64,000 nt of DNA from Mycocentrospora acerina (taxonomy: Eukaryota > Ascomycota > Dothideomycetes > Pleosporales): the NCBI GenBank assembly GCA_022701365.1, contig JAKUHH010000131.1:62001-126000 (forward strand). The letters run 5' to 3'. Below, piece by piece: positions 21,985 through 33,574 of the stretch (positions are counted from its first letter, which is position 1; every line of letters starts with the position of its first letter). The position numbers and the translations under genes were made by a program. Below the pieces are notes generated by a model that ran no database searches, had not been told where the DNA came from, and saw only the letters and a program-made list of their open reading frames with translations.

Positions 21985-24456
21985 CTACAACCTTGCCCGT
22001 TGCTGCCCCACCGTTGCTGCTGCCCCCTCCCACAGCTCCCTGCCCACCGCATCCGCAAGCCCCAACACCCTGTTCTGGACCGTCGCCCCATCCCGCCTAT
22101 TCTTCCCCTCCCTCCGGCTCCAACTAATCCTCTCTGCAAACTCCCACAGCTTCCCGCTCGCCACAATGCCCCTCCCGTCGCGCTCGGGGACCCACTCGTC
22201 GCTCAACCTAATCTTGGCGGGACTTGTTTTCGACACAAGGATGATGCCCTCGTCTTGGAAGCGCGTGTAGGCATTCTTAAGCGTTTCCTTGTTCACTGCT
22301 TCAAAGTAGGATAAATCGCCCTGATGGTATAGCGTCTTCCCGAAAAGCTGCGCGCGGTCCTGCACGGCCTTGAGACCGAGCCATACCGGCGCGTCTTTTG
22401 CGCTGTGGGGTGCAGGCGGGGTAAGCATGGTGAGGCTTATGGCGCCCATCCAGCTCGCTTCGATGAATGGCCAAATGAGGAAGCAGTAGAAGTCAAAATT
22501 TTCTCTTCCGGATGCGCGTTCCGCGTCGCTGAGTTCGATGAATGATACGGCTCCGTGGTCATCGCGGGTGATTTTTATCATGTTGTCAGTTTCGAGACCC
22601 GTGAGGGTAGATGCGAGGTTGTGGTCGAGGCCTTCGGTTGGGAAAATGAATTCGCCGCGGAAAAGCTGCGAGAGGAAGAAGACTTGGGAGTGCAGGTCGG
22701 CGTAGGATATACGTTGGTTTTCAGGGCCGCCACCACGTTTGACGGTCGTGTATAGAGCGGCAGAGACGAGTGATTGCAGAATGAAGAGATGGATAGTCAT
22801 GTTGCGGTAAAACGAGAGTTGGAATCTGGGGAATCAGGTGAGCATGGGATATGTGGTTGGCGGGACATATGTGGAGTAGATGAAGAGGGGGAACATACCT
22901 GTCAACGGCATAGAAAGTGTCCTCTGGTAGTCCAGGGACAAGGCCCACCATATTCGAACCCAACACTTCAAGTGCGCGGTCTACAACAACACCAGTAGGT
23001 AGATTGCCAAAGTGTGCTACCCTTCCGCCCTGAGCGCGGACACGATCGCTCAGCCACTCTACTCTCCTGATTAATTCACTCCTGCCCACGCCTCTTCCCC
23101 TAAGCGTTAGAAGTACAGTTCCCACAAGCGCAGTAGGCATCACAACCGACACGTCGTTGATTTCTGACAACACCTTATATCCTAGCGTTCTCAGAAGTCT
23201 TAAGCGATCTTCTTTGCTATCGATTTGTTGTGGTATCGTACTCATTCGCTCGCGTTGCTGAGTAATGAATGCACGCAGAGACCATGGCTCCTGGAAGCGG
23301 ACGTCTACTCGTCCAAGTTTCAGAGATAGTACAGACGACGCAGAGAGGAAGTCCATAAGGTTCTCCTTGGGTTTAGGTTGGCCAAGGAGTTCGCTGATGT
23401 AAGAACTGTTCAACGTTAGTTACGAGGTCCGAGGTAAGAGAATTGGAAAGGCGAAACATACTCCACCTCAATAACCTTATCGTACTGCGTCGATACGGGA
23501 CATATGATCGCATCCTCCACCCTTCCACTCGCAACACTGTCTAGCATATAACTCAAAATGCCAAACTTGGGCGGCAAAAGCTTTCCTGTGCGACTCCTCC
23601 CTCCTTCAACAAAGCACTCAAGATTGTATCCCGTCGCAAGCAACGTATCAATATATGCCTGCACCAGCGTTGCATACAACTGATCGTCACCAAACCCCCT
23701 GCGGATCCACATGGCACCCGCATGCTGCAAGAAGGAGCCTACGACCGGGAAGTTGAGGTTATCTCCCGCGACAACGGTAGGTAGGGCAAGACCGAGACGG
23801 TAGCAAATAATCTGCAGAGAAACGTAGTCGACGTGCGATCGATGACACGGCAGGAAAATGATGGAGTGTTTATCCCGCGCGGCTTTTTGCGCCACAGCAC
23901 GTAACCGCAGGACCTCCTCGCTCGAAACATGCACACCCTGATGGTACGCGCGAGTAAGGAGCTGCGTTGCGAAGTAATATGCGCCGCGAATAAATCCTTT
24001 GCTCTCCATCTTGCAGATCATGTTGTCCGTCCATGTGTCACAAACCTGCATGAGACTCTCTTCGATCTTGGCTCTTCTCTCCTTCCGCTGCCCCGCATCC
24101 CCAGACAAAACACCCTCTTCAATCTCAACCGCTACGCGCTTCCCAGCCAGCTCCTCAACCTTGGCGACCAGCATCTTGCTCCCCAGCACCCGCGCCTTCA
24201 TATCCTCGCTGAAACCCGAGTAGAACTCCGGTTGCCCAATATGGTCATCGAAGGAGCGCCACCCAGTCCCGGAGAAGTGCAGGGAGACCTCGCGTATGAA
24301 GTCTAGCGGCGAGGAGCGGAAGCGCGCCATACGATGGATGAGGCCCCGGTCCGGTGCTTCGTTGTAACCGGCGGCATGCAGAGAGATGGTGTCCGCGGCG
24401 GTGATGCTGATGTCGGGTGCATTTTCGGCGGTAGGAGATTTGGAACTGGAGGCCAT
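21985..24456 (-). CDS. Dihydroxyacetone-phosphate / glycerol-3-phosphate acyltransferase (PlsB/GNPAT family)
   Basis: Acylates DHAP or glycerol-3-phosphate at sn-1, the first step of ether-lipid or glycerolipid synthesis. Exons 23462-24456, 22899-23405 and 21985-22825 (reverse) join in phase to 780 residues. Acyltransferase motif I is CHRSHVDYVS (His205, Asp210). Motif III, FVEGGRSRTGK (283-292), is a phosphate-binding signature. The second splice restores VDSYISELLG and the third restores RFQLSFYRN, both typical of PlsB-family C-terminal parts. The last three residues, ARL, match the PTS1 consensus [SAC][KRH][LM], which agrees with a peroxisomal DHAP acyltransferase like GNPAT. A separate ER enzyme usually handles bulk glycerol-3-phosphate acylation. 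Substrate preference is inferred from the family and PTS1. Confidence 0.9.
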
Positions 24457-24921
24457 GGCGGGCGGATGTGGTACGTGGTACGTGGTGCGTGGTGCAGTAT
24501 GGGGTCGCGATGCGATGCGATGGTGTACGACTGATGCTGACTAGACTCGTCCTGCGATGGCTTTGTGTTTCAATTACATCCAAGTATCTCAGAAAATTAC
24601 GAAGCCAATGACATCGTCAAGCAAATCGTGTACAAGTTGAATGCGGGAGTGTTGCAGCCGACTAGCATGACGGGCGATCAAGCTTCCAACATAGACCCAC
24701 TTTCCCCACAGCCTCGGTCTGGGGATGGAGCCATGCCGGACCCGCGACGCCTCCGATTCGCTGCTGCATTGTTGACATTGATGTTGATGCTGATGCTGAT
24801 GCTTTGTGATAGATCGACACCAACACGTGAAAGTCACACATAAGCCTGGTCTCCATGGATTGCATACACTGAAACCCACATACTTTGATGTTATTCCAAA
24901 CCCAGCCAAGACTACCATCAT

Positions 24922-27662
24922 CTATTTTATAAGTTTATCGCCCTCTTCCCCACTCTCACTTTCCGTCTCATACTCGCTCTCCTCCTCACTATCCTCTTCC
25001 TCCTCTTCATCATCCGTCTCTTCCTCACTCTCACTTTCTTCCTCGTCATCATCAACTTCTTCCTCCGCCAGCCAGTCATCAAGCGTTTTCTCCTTGAGCT
25101 TCTCCTTAGCCGGCGCACCACTGCCGTTCAGGATCCTAGGCGACATATAGCTATCTGGTGTCCTGCTACTACCTGCCGCAGCATCAAGTCTTTCAGCCGC
25201 AGACATTGTCTTGGCTGCTTCATATGCAGAAGTGTACGTCGACGTCGTCTCTTCACGAAGCGCAGGATCCGGTTCCTGACCCTCCTTGACCCATTTCGGG
25301 ATATCTTCATAACCTCGCAGTCCGCCCACGCCACCTTCATCGCCAATGACAAGACTAGCGCTGCCAAGAATATATCCTTTCCGCGTCTCACTGGGGCTGG
25401 GGATGTGCGGTACGGGCTTTGGCGCAAGCAAAAGTAGAGAGGCGAGTTGAGTGGAAGATGGCGTTGCGAGGAGTGCTTTGTAGACACGTGCACGATCGCG
25501 AAGATCATAGGATGTGTCGTATCGTACTAGCAGGAGAATATAGTTGTACAACGCTTCGATCGGGTGCGGTTTCTCCTGCTCTTGAGGCTCGGTGGGAAGC
25601 GGCGGAGGTGCCTCAAGATGGTCATCCCGGAAGCCGCCTTGCTCTTCTTGAAAGTCGTCCAGGAGTGAAGGAGTTGGTTTTGATTCTTCTTCAATCTTAG
25701 ATGGTTCGGGAGGTGGGTTGGCGCCCAAGTGATGTACGTAAACCTTGGCTGCCAACAGTACAATCTGAAGCTTTGCAGGTTCGGCTTCATCTGCAAAGCC
25801 CTTGGCCAGGATGCGCAGGACGTCTGCTGCAATATTGTTCTCTGAGTCGAGGCCTGCGAATTCACCAACTAGCCATATGATGCTTGCTCGCGCTTGCGGG
25901 CTTGTTGCTGCATCCAGGTGTTTCGCCAATCGTACCACAGTCGTCCGATGTGCAGCAGGATCACGTTGAATAAGATGGCGGATGACTTCTAGAGATTCAG
26001 CAACTAAATGAGCATCCGCAGAACCAATGTGCTTGAGCAAAAGTTTTAGGCACCTTGCTGAGGTTTGTGGGCTCGTAGCGGGACTTTGTGAACAGCGCCC
26101 GATCGCTCGAACTGACTCCTTGACCAAAGCCGCGTCCAAGCTTCCGGAATGCGAGAAATGACTGAGCTCGGCCAATATTAAACTTTGTAACCTTGCCGGC
26201 GCATGAGGAAAGATCAAAGTGAGTAGTTCCAGCTTTAAGCGCCATATGTGCGGAGCGTCTGTAGAGCGTACCAGAAAATGCGTGTAATACTTTACAAACG
26301 GTTCTGGATGATTTAGACAGACCTGGACAATATTGTACAGCGCTATGTGCTCAATGTCGGCCGCGGATCGGAGAAGCGATATCAACGGTCCTATCGCCAG
26401 TGACAAATATTCTGGTGTACCAAGGTATAGATAAGTTCTCGCGACGGCCACTACTACAGCTGCATTTCGAGACTGGAGAAGAGGCTGGCAGGCTTTCAGT
26501 AGAAGTTCAAGATCCGGGTCCAGCACTGCAACTTCATCCACGTGCTGCTCTTCCTCTTCTTCCTCTTCGCTCTCGTCATCGTAGAACCCTTTTGTCGGTT
26601 TGGCTGATTTTTTGTTTGTAGTATTCACGGTTCTCTTGACTTTCCTTGTCCGTCGTGGGAAGCACCTGCGCGCGTAGACCATCATAAGACGTAAAGTAGC
26701 CAATTGTCCCCACTCATCCATATCACCCAACTTTTGCACCAAGGAACGGTAATGCGGGTGTATCAAGTCCAGTCGATCGGGACAAATCTCCAAAAATGCT
26801 GCTACTGCTGCTCCCGTAACGAAGTACTGTTTGTCTCCCAACAACGTCGATAGATACTCCAGCAGCTGGGGTTCCGTATTGGGGTCCAGCCTGTAGCATT
26901 TAGGTATGGCCAGAGCGGCAGCTCTTCTCACTTGCGGTGACATGTCTCCTGCTCCGCGCTTGATGCCCAAGCTCACAATCTGGCTGATGACCGGGACTCG
27001 TATGCCCGACATGACGCGCAATGCCAGCGCGCGAAGCTGGGGGTTCTGATCAGTGAGCGACTTCTGTATGGTGTTGATGGACAGAAGTGCCGTGTCTGGC
27101 TCATGCTCGGCATGCTGGAGAAGGTATATGTATACGAGTTTCTTGACCTGGAGGGACGGGGATGCGACGTTCTTGATTACGTGTGAGAAGAAGGGAAGTG
27201 TTTGTGAGGGCGGCTGGCGGTAGGACATCTAGACGCTCCACAGTCAGCATTGGTATCGCTTCCTCCATCAGTTTCTGCCCAAAGACTGGTGGATGCGGCC
27301 ATGGCATGGCGGGGTAGATTCATACAGTGACGACTTTCCGCAGTCCCTCGAGCACGTCGCGCTCCGACCTGCTGTCCAAAAGCTTCTTAAGCTGGCCCGA
27401 GGGCAGCATTCGTGTCGAAGGCTTGCGGGCATTGCTGGCATCGCGGGCTGCCTCGAGGGTAAGATCGCGGGCTGTAGAAAAGGACCAGTGAGCGAAGTTC
27501 GACGGATGCATGGCGGACGACAACGAGACACGGCTCCCGTCGAAGAGTTTTTGGGGAGGATCACCGCATGGGCAGGGGAAGTGCAGACTCTGCACGCAGA
27601 AAAGAACAGCCTAGGCATTTACCTGTCTCCAGCAAGCTCGAGATGCGACTGATGGACTCCAT
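24922..27662 (-). CDS. APL6: AP-3 adaptor complex beta subunit
   Basis: Large subunit of the AP-3 coat, which sorts cargo from Golgi to vacuole. Exons 27623-27662, 27326-27471 and 24922-27228 (reverse) join in phase to 830 residues. The first two short exons supply MESISRISSLLET, ARDLTLEAARDASNAR and GLRKVVT, the AP-3 beta opening. The ATG at 27226-27228 is then an internal Met after the third acceptor (CTAG, with a GCTGAC branch). Residues about 45-650 are adaptin HEAT-type helical repeats (LVYIYLLQHAEHEPD, RALALRVMSGIRV, MSPQVRRAAALAIPKCYRLDP). The C-terminus (about 765-825) is almost all Glu, Ser and Asp, the phosphorylatable hinge, and there is no ear domain, as in yeast Apl6. Its 5' end lies 300 bp from a divergent gene. 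Confidence 0.93.
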
Positions 27663-27961
27663 CTTGCGCCAACTACGCCCCAAACAGCGCGTCGGTCCGC
27701 GGCGCGCACCACACACTCGCGCCTAGATTCGTCCCTAGTCAGGCGGTGCGAGAACGGCAAGACTACTATGCAGTGTCAGGCCCTCGGAGTCAGCAGTCGG
27801 GCGGATTTGTGAAGGTGGGTGTTGATTGTGCCAGGCGTGCATTGGCCGTGCTGGAGCGCGACGTCGATGGCGGGGCTAGGGCGGAGTGGGCTTGCTTCCC
27901 GAGTGGAGGGCGGCCGCCATCGACTTTGGGGCACGCAACCACGACACGACTCTCCACATGT

Positions 27962-28729
27962 ATGACAATTATCCAGGACTCTGACAAGTCCGACATGTCC
28001 CCTGCGCCCACGGTGCTGTATCCGCTGACTCTGCCTGTGCTGCTCAATTACATCCTCACCACGCAGTCGAGCACCACGCCCACAACTCTCATCATCTGCT
28101 CGAGTCGGGATGCCTTCCTGCACGACCTTGCCTATTTGCTACAGCAGAGCGATCAGAGCGAGGATCAGGACAACAGTCTGCGCCAATTGGTCACGCCAAC
28201 GTTGCACAACCTCCTCACGACTCGGCATGTCAGGCTTGCCTTCTGTGCATCTGTGCAGGCACTGCTAGCTTTTTTGACAGCCTATGGCCAGCCTGATACT
28301 GAGCATCTTGTTGACGTGAGAGAGGGCGCAAGGTTGGTCTTGGTGAATCCACTCGCGTTGCATGCGCCGACCCCGTCATTCTCAGCTCAAGGGTTGTCAA
28401 GAACATTTGCCGCAGCGACAGAAACAGCATTTAAGACGGGCGCTGTGCTTCAAGTCGTAGAGTGTCAAGGGGGACGCAGAAGTGTTGAAGAGCATGAAGG
28501 TGAAGAGGACGCGGAAATGGCCAACGAAGACGAAGGACACAGTGCAGAAGTTGGAGGAGATCCTTGGGAACAGGAACTGTCAATCCTGAATGTCTCAGCA
28601 CGAAGATTTGGCTCTGGGGCCGTCGACAGAGCATGGGCTGGTCGTACTGTGAAGGTTAGGCGAGTTGCAGGTCGCTGGTTTCGCTTCCAGAAGCTCGACG
28701 GCCCTCAGATAGACGAAACCCCGGGATGA
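27962..28729 (+). CDS. Unidentified conserved-looking protein, possibly RecA-fold-like
   Basis: 255 residues from the first in-frame ATG; the frame is open further upstream but only with GTG starts. I cannot name it. It has alternating hydrophobic strands (TTLIICSS at about 40, VRLAFCAS, ARLVLVNPLAL, GAVLQVVEC) and helices between them, as in an alpha/beta sandwich such as Rad51 paralogue-like or Elp6-like proteins. There is no Walker A. An acidic loop (EEHEGEEDAEMANEDE) interrupts the C-terminal part, which ends with WEQELSILNVSARRFG and a basic RAWAGRTVKVRRVAGRWFRF strand. It is divergent from AP-3 beta, and the 300 bp between them must hold both promoters. A small DNA-repair or Elongator-type accessory protein is a guess only. 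Confidence 0.65.
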   Translation: MTIIQDSDKSDMSPAPTVLYPLTLPVLLNYILTTQSSTTPTTLIICSSRDAFLHDLAYLLQQSDQSEDQDNSLRQLVTPTLHNLLTTRHVRLAFCASVQALLAFLTAYGQPDTEHLVDVREGARLVLVNPLALHAPTPSFSAQGLSRTFAAATETAFKTGAVLQVVECQGGRRSVEEHEGEEDAEMANEDEGHSAEVGGDPWEQELSILNVSARRFGSGAVDRAWAGRTVKVRRVAGRWFRFQKLDGPQIDETPG

Positions 28730-28954
28730 ACGCAACAAAAATCGTGACTGGAAAAAATTTCAATCGCTCGGATTCGAAATACTATAGAACCTCGCATGTA
28801 AGACGCAGTTTGATCTTCGACATCATCAACCATCGAGTCGTTATTTTGTGGGAGCATCAACCACCCTGGATATCCAACACACTGTCAACTTGGAACGAAT
28901 CTGCCAGCCAGATTCTCTAACATTGCCCGTCGTCCTGCTTCTGGTATGGAGCAC

Positions 28955-29759
28955 TCAGTTCCAGTCCTTCTTGATATCAAAGGACCATTTGAACTGCAGA
29001 TGGACGTGGTTGTCGTCATCGACAAACTTGGAAACAGCGGTGTAGTGGCCACGACCCAGCATGCCAGAGGGAGCAGTCTCAGTTTCGACTATCAAGCTTA
29101 TCAGCGCAATTCCACATAACTAAATCTCGTGAATACGTACACTTCTTCTCGTAGAAAGGCTTCTCCTCGGTGCTGGGACCATAGCTTCCCTATTACATGG
29201 TTAGACCTTGCGCATACTTGCCGACTTTTATAGAAATGCCAACGTACCATCATCTCCTGCATCTTGGTGCTCACACCCATTCTCGCAACCTTCTGCAGGT
29301 ACTTCAAGCCCGCAAGGATCTCGTGCTGCACCTTGAATTGCGCCTTCATGCGGAATGTCGCGCCCTCCTTGATTATAAACGGCTTGCTCTCGAGAGCCTC
29401 GACGGCACCGGGGGATCGCAAGTCGATGACTATGTCTGGGCGACCCTCGACTTCGAGGCCAAGGGAGTAGATGATGCATTTACGCGGGTCCGAAGGGTCA
29501 GAGATGTCCTTGCCCTGACCGAGGCCAAGGGAGGCTTTCCATTTCTGAAGAGACTCGTCGTTCTGGTCTGGGGGAGGAAGTTAGTGGTGGACATGCAGCC
29601 AGGGCGATTGGAGCATAGAGGTGGAGGCGTGGCATGCGGGAGCATGTGAACTGGGGTAGACATACCAAGCTTCTGGTACTCGTCAATGGTCTTCTTCTCG
29701 CCGACCTTGAAGCCCTCGGTCTGCTCTGCGTGCAGGTCGTCGTCGTGGTCGCCGGCCAT
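28955..29759 (-). CDS. RDI1: Rho GDP-dissociation inhibitor
   Basis: Cytosolic chaperone that extracts prenylated Rho GTPases (Cdc42, Rho1) from membranes. Exons 29666-29759, 29248-29567, 29141-29189 and 28955-29088 (reverse) join in phase to 198 residues, the usual length. The acidic N-terminal arm (MAGDHDDDLH) leads to YQKLDQNDESLQKWKASLGL, the regulatory helix pair. The immunoglobulin-like prenyl-binding domain follows (IIYSLGLEVEGRPDIVIDL, GATFRMKAQFKVQHEI, GLKYLQKV). The third intron splits KKFETETAPSGMLGRGHY. The end WSFDIKKDW is diagnostic of the family. It relates functionally to the RhoGEF at 56542-61134 but is not linked to it. Confidence 0.96.
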
Positions 29760-30979
29760 GATTAGTGTTACGTGGAGGAGATGATGTGTTTGGTGTATCT
29801 GAAGAGGTACTTCTGTGCCACGTCGGAGGAGTGGGGGTGTTTAAGCGTCCTGTCGGGAGTCTGGACGGTGGTGGGGCATTCACCGCATTTATGCAGCGCC
29901 ATGCAGCGCCATGCAGCTCATTGGTCGGGTTCCTGGCGCTGACGAGCTGTGGGTCTTGGGTGCTGTGAGCTGTTCAGCTGTGACGACGCAGGATGCAGAT
30001 ATGGCATGGAGAGCTTTATTATTTGCAGCGCGATGGAGCAGACTGAGCCAGTTGGTGTTTGTACAACAACGGCGTTAACCAGGGCCCCGCACGTTCAACA
30101 GGCAATCTTGTTCAGTCCAGCTCGTGTCTTTTGCTTTGCTGGGATGAGGGTAAAGCAGAGTGCCATGCGAGAAGAGTCTGGCTGGCTGGACCTAAGACCT
30201 ATGACATGATCTTGAATGCCCGCGCAAAGTCTTCACGATCGCCGTGTCCATCTGGGAGACGCATGCAACGTGTTGTGAGCATTCTGGTCACCATAAAGAG
30301 TCCTTGGCCTGCGTCTGCGGTTACCGCCTGGAAACGTCTCAGGCGCTGGCCAAAAGATACGGCTCGAAAGCAGCTCAAGTGGACATCGACGCCTTGAGTA
30401 TCATACGGTGGCGTATAAAGCATGCGACACGACTGGGACAAAGTCGACGATAGCGGATCGAGCCACGGCGTCAACAACACGGCGCGAAGCTGTCGCGCTG
30501 AGAGGACTGACGCGTGATATGCGCCGACTCGTCCTTCACACGGTGCTATGGCATTCTTGGACTAAGTCAAAACTCCAAGACCAATCGGCAGGCACGACAG
30601 CAGCGAGCGGGCAATTGAAAAAAAGGCCATGGTGGAATTAATTCTACGAGCAGCACGATCTGGGGAAGGCTGGGAACAACGCCCAGACGCTTGGCTAGTG
30701 CAGGGATGAGATGGCAACAATGCACCGCACCTTCCTCTCTCTCCCTCTTCGCCTCGTACGCATTTGATAGCACTACGTCGTCTCCACCGTGCATAGTCGC
30801 GTCATCAAACTCTCGACGCCTGGTCGTGTTCAGCTGCTCAGACTCCCGCCTCGGCCAAGCCTTTTTCGTCTTTTGACAATCGCGCGCGAACCACGTCGTC
30901 ATCACGACTTTGCGACCAGCTTTGCGCGCGTCCTCACACAGCATTACCCGGCCTGCAACACCATTCTTACGTCGCGACA
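29760..30979. other. Intergenic region between divergent RhoGDI and Bqt4-like genes
   Basis: About 1.2 kb without a supportable gene. A short direct repeat GCAGCGCCAT occurs twice at about 29895-29914. It must hold the promoters of both flanking genes. Confidence 0.5.
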
Positions 30980-32455
30980 ATGGTCTCTACACGTATCCTG
31001 CCTGAGAGGCATAACCCGCTTCTCGCGCCGACCAGCTCTACCGGTGGTATGTACACGTAGCGCGTCGCATCCACCGCGACAGGTTTGCTGACAACAGCGC
31101 GCAGTTGATATCCTCGTCGAGAGGCGCAGACTCGGCCAGACTTACCTTGTTGTCAAGACTGGCATTGCTGGCGTCACAAACGCGACCAAGGCAGACAACA
31201 TGGGATCCTTCGACTACGCGCATCTGAGGGTTCCGCTGCCCAAGGACCTGACCGGATCCGGCATCTTCAAGCAAAACAGGAACACAGCCTTCCCAGAAGC
31301 TTACTTCCTTATGGTACGGCCACATAGACACGCTAATATTGCGCGCGCAATCGGCTAACGAGATGGATAGCGACGCAGCAGTGACGGCCTTGTCAGTTCA
31401 ACAGGCATGTTCAAGGCCGCGTTCCCGTGGGCATCATTCGAGGAAGAGGAAATCGAGCGCAAGTACCACAAGACCTTCCCTGGAGCGGACACGGAAGAGA
31501 TTGCTGGCAGCGTATGGGTTTCGCCAGAGGAGGGTGAGTTTTTGTCCCAACTGTGCGTAGCCCGTGGAATAGCACGACTGACATGAGCGTTATCACAGCA
31601 CTGGCATTGGCTGACGAGTACTCGATGCGCCACTGGGTTGAAGCACTGCTCGACCCCACCCCGATCGAGAAGGGGAACAAGGACAAGAAGGACCTCCCGA
31701 TCAAGGCACCACCCACATTCGATATTGGAAAGGCTATTCCCGCTCTCCTCCCACCCCAAGCAGAAGTCTACTCGGGCCCTGCAAGATCTACTCGTTCCGC
31801 TTCACCCAGCAAGATGGCTACCCCGAGGCGAAGGATTGCCACTCCAAGGAAGGCGCGCACAACCAGGAATGGAGCCAAAACGGAAGATCTGTTCTCCTCG
31901 TTGACTTCGACCCCAGGAAGTGCGTTGCAGAGAGAGATTCTCAATGGTGCTACACCACTGAAGCCTGCGACAGGCGACGCCGAGGAGTCTGACGACGATG
32001 AAGCCAAGAGCAAGAATGTGCGCATTCAAGTCGAAACTACAATTCAGAAAAATCTCGATGGCGAGGAGACAGAGCACACCAAAGCCACCATTGACACGCC
32101 AAGCGATCACCCCGGACTCTCGGAGCCAGAAGACCCCACAAAAATGATCGAAGAAGCAAGACGCATGGTTGAGGAAGCACGGAAGCTGGACGCTGCATCA
32201 TCACCAGCCATCTCAACCAAGCGCAAGGTCGAGGAGATTCTTGACGATGAAGAGTTGGCCGCAGAGCGCCCTGCCAAGTTAGCCAAGACATACACAACCG
32301 AGCAAAAGTTGATAAAGGAAAAGGTGACAAGGAGGGCGATGGTCGGTGTCGCAGTCATGGGAGCAATTGTGTACGTATTCACTATTCCTCGATTCAGTCC
32401 AAAGCAGAGATCACAACTAACATGTTGCAGTGGCGCATTCCAGTACTTCATATAG
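30980..32455 (+). CDS. BQT4: Bqt4-like inner nuclear membrane protein with KilA-N/APSES domain
   Basis: Fission yeast Bqt4 anchors telomeres (through Rap1) and lipid/membrane factors to the inner nuclear membrane. Five exons, 30980-31046, 31105-31313, 31371-31533, 31599-32370 and 32431-32455, join in phase to 411 residues. Residues about 25-150 form a KilA-N/APSES-type domain (FDYAHLRVPLPKDL, AYFLMRRSSDGLVSSTGMFKAAFPWA, VSPEEALALADEY). The middle is disordered, with RRRIATPRKARTTR basic and EESDDDE acidic patches. A heptad-like stretch (MIEEARRMVEEARKLD) and a KRK near residue 340 follow. The last 22 residues are a transmembrane tail anchor (AMVGVAVMGAIV plus GAFQYFI), split by the last 60-bp intron. 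Domain order matches Bqt4; telomere binding in this fungus is inferred. Confidence 0.82.
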
Positions 32456-33574
32456 TGGAGCACCATGCCATATTTCCTTGCATTTACTTACGCGTACGAT
32501 CGATCACCTCTTGTGCATGGCATTTTTGGGTAACCGTTTTAAACATGCTTTTCCCTCCACTGCATGTTTTACCCTCCTCCCTTTTCCCTCTTTCCATTTC
32601 TCGCAGATACCAATCACCCCATCTTTCGAATCTTCCAGCTCCCGTTTGGCGCGGGTGTTAAATGCAAATTTTGCGCTTTGTTATGTCGTTTTGTGTCAAT
32701 TTTTTGGAGTGGCGGTGTCTACGAGGGGCAAAATGCGTTGCGGGCACAACAGCGACGTGCACGTCTTTCTTGTCGTCTGCTCGTGACATGGTGCAGGCAG
32801 GCGGGCGCCAGCCCAGACAAGCAAGTGATGTAAAGTGACGCCGAGTAGTGTATTTTATAATCTCATGTCATTCATCTCCATGGTACCTACGCGCATGTCC
32901 CGTGTCGCGCACGAGGAGTATCAACAACGAACGCGCTTACCAAGTTTGCCAACAAGCACGCGACACATTATTCATCATTTCAACTTTCTCTCTCTCCCTA
33001 TCTATCTCCAAACCCATCTCCGCATCAACCTTTTTCCGTTTCCTTTTCCTTTTCCATCTCATTCCATCACCCCCAATTTCCATCATCCACCACTGAAACA
33101 TCTCCCACAGCCACCACCACCATCCACTTGCCAAGCATCCCAGACCCCTCCCCGCTCAAAGAGTGCATCACTCCCCTCCCCCAACCCAGCACCCATGCAA
33201 GCCACCCTGCGCGCTGCACGGAAACGTAACGCCGAATATGCACAACGTATTGATCGACGGGGGGGAGGGTCGGGTCAACCTGCCATGGGAATTAAACGAT
33301 CGTGGAGATAAGGCTGCAGTGTCAGCGGGTGGCTTGGGAGGCACAAAGTTTACTTTCTATTTGTCCCCCCTCTCCCATTGGGCTCAGTGCTGTGTGGTAT
33401 ATATAGAGAGTTTGTATTCATGTGTGTGTATGTATAACAAAAAAATCTTGTTGTTTTGAGTTGGGTGGTGTGTGGTTTCTTGTGAAGCGATACGTTTGCT
33501 TTGCCCAAAAATAACCCAGCCCCCAGCGACAGCGACAGCGACAGCGACAGGGTGATTAAGTGAGTAAGTAGGTA
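32456..33574. other. Intergenic region with CT-rich tract and candidate small ORF
   Basis: Convergent 3' ends flank 1.1 kb. A strongly pyrimidine-rich tract (about 32985-33190) resembles fungal 5' leaders and precedes a 38-codon ATG frame at 33195-33311 (MQATLRAARKRNAEY...). An (AGCGAC)n repeat lies at about 33527-33551. No known gene was recognised. Confidence 0.45.

Noticed and set aside
7744..28729. A secondary-metabolite gene cluster around the FAD oxidoreductase, GH2, C2H2 and ADH genes
   Set aside because: No polyketide, peptide or terpene synthase, P450 or transporter is present, and MLH1 sits in the middle.
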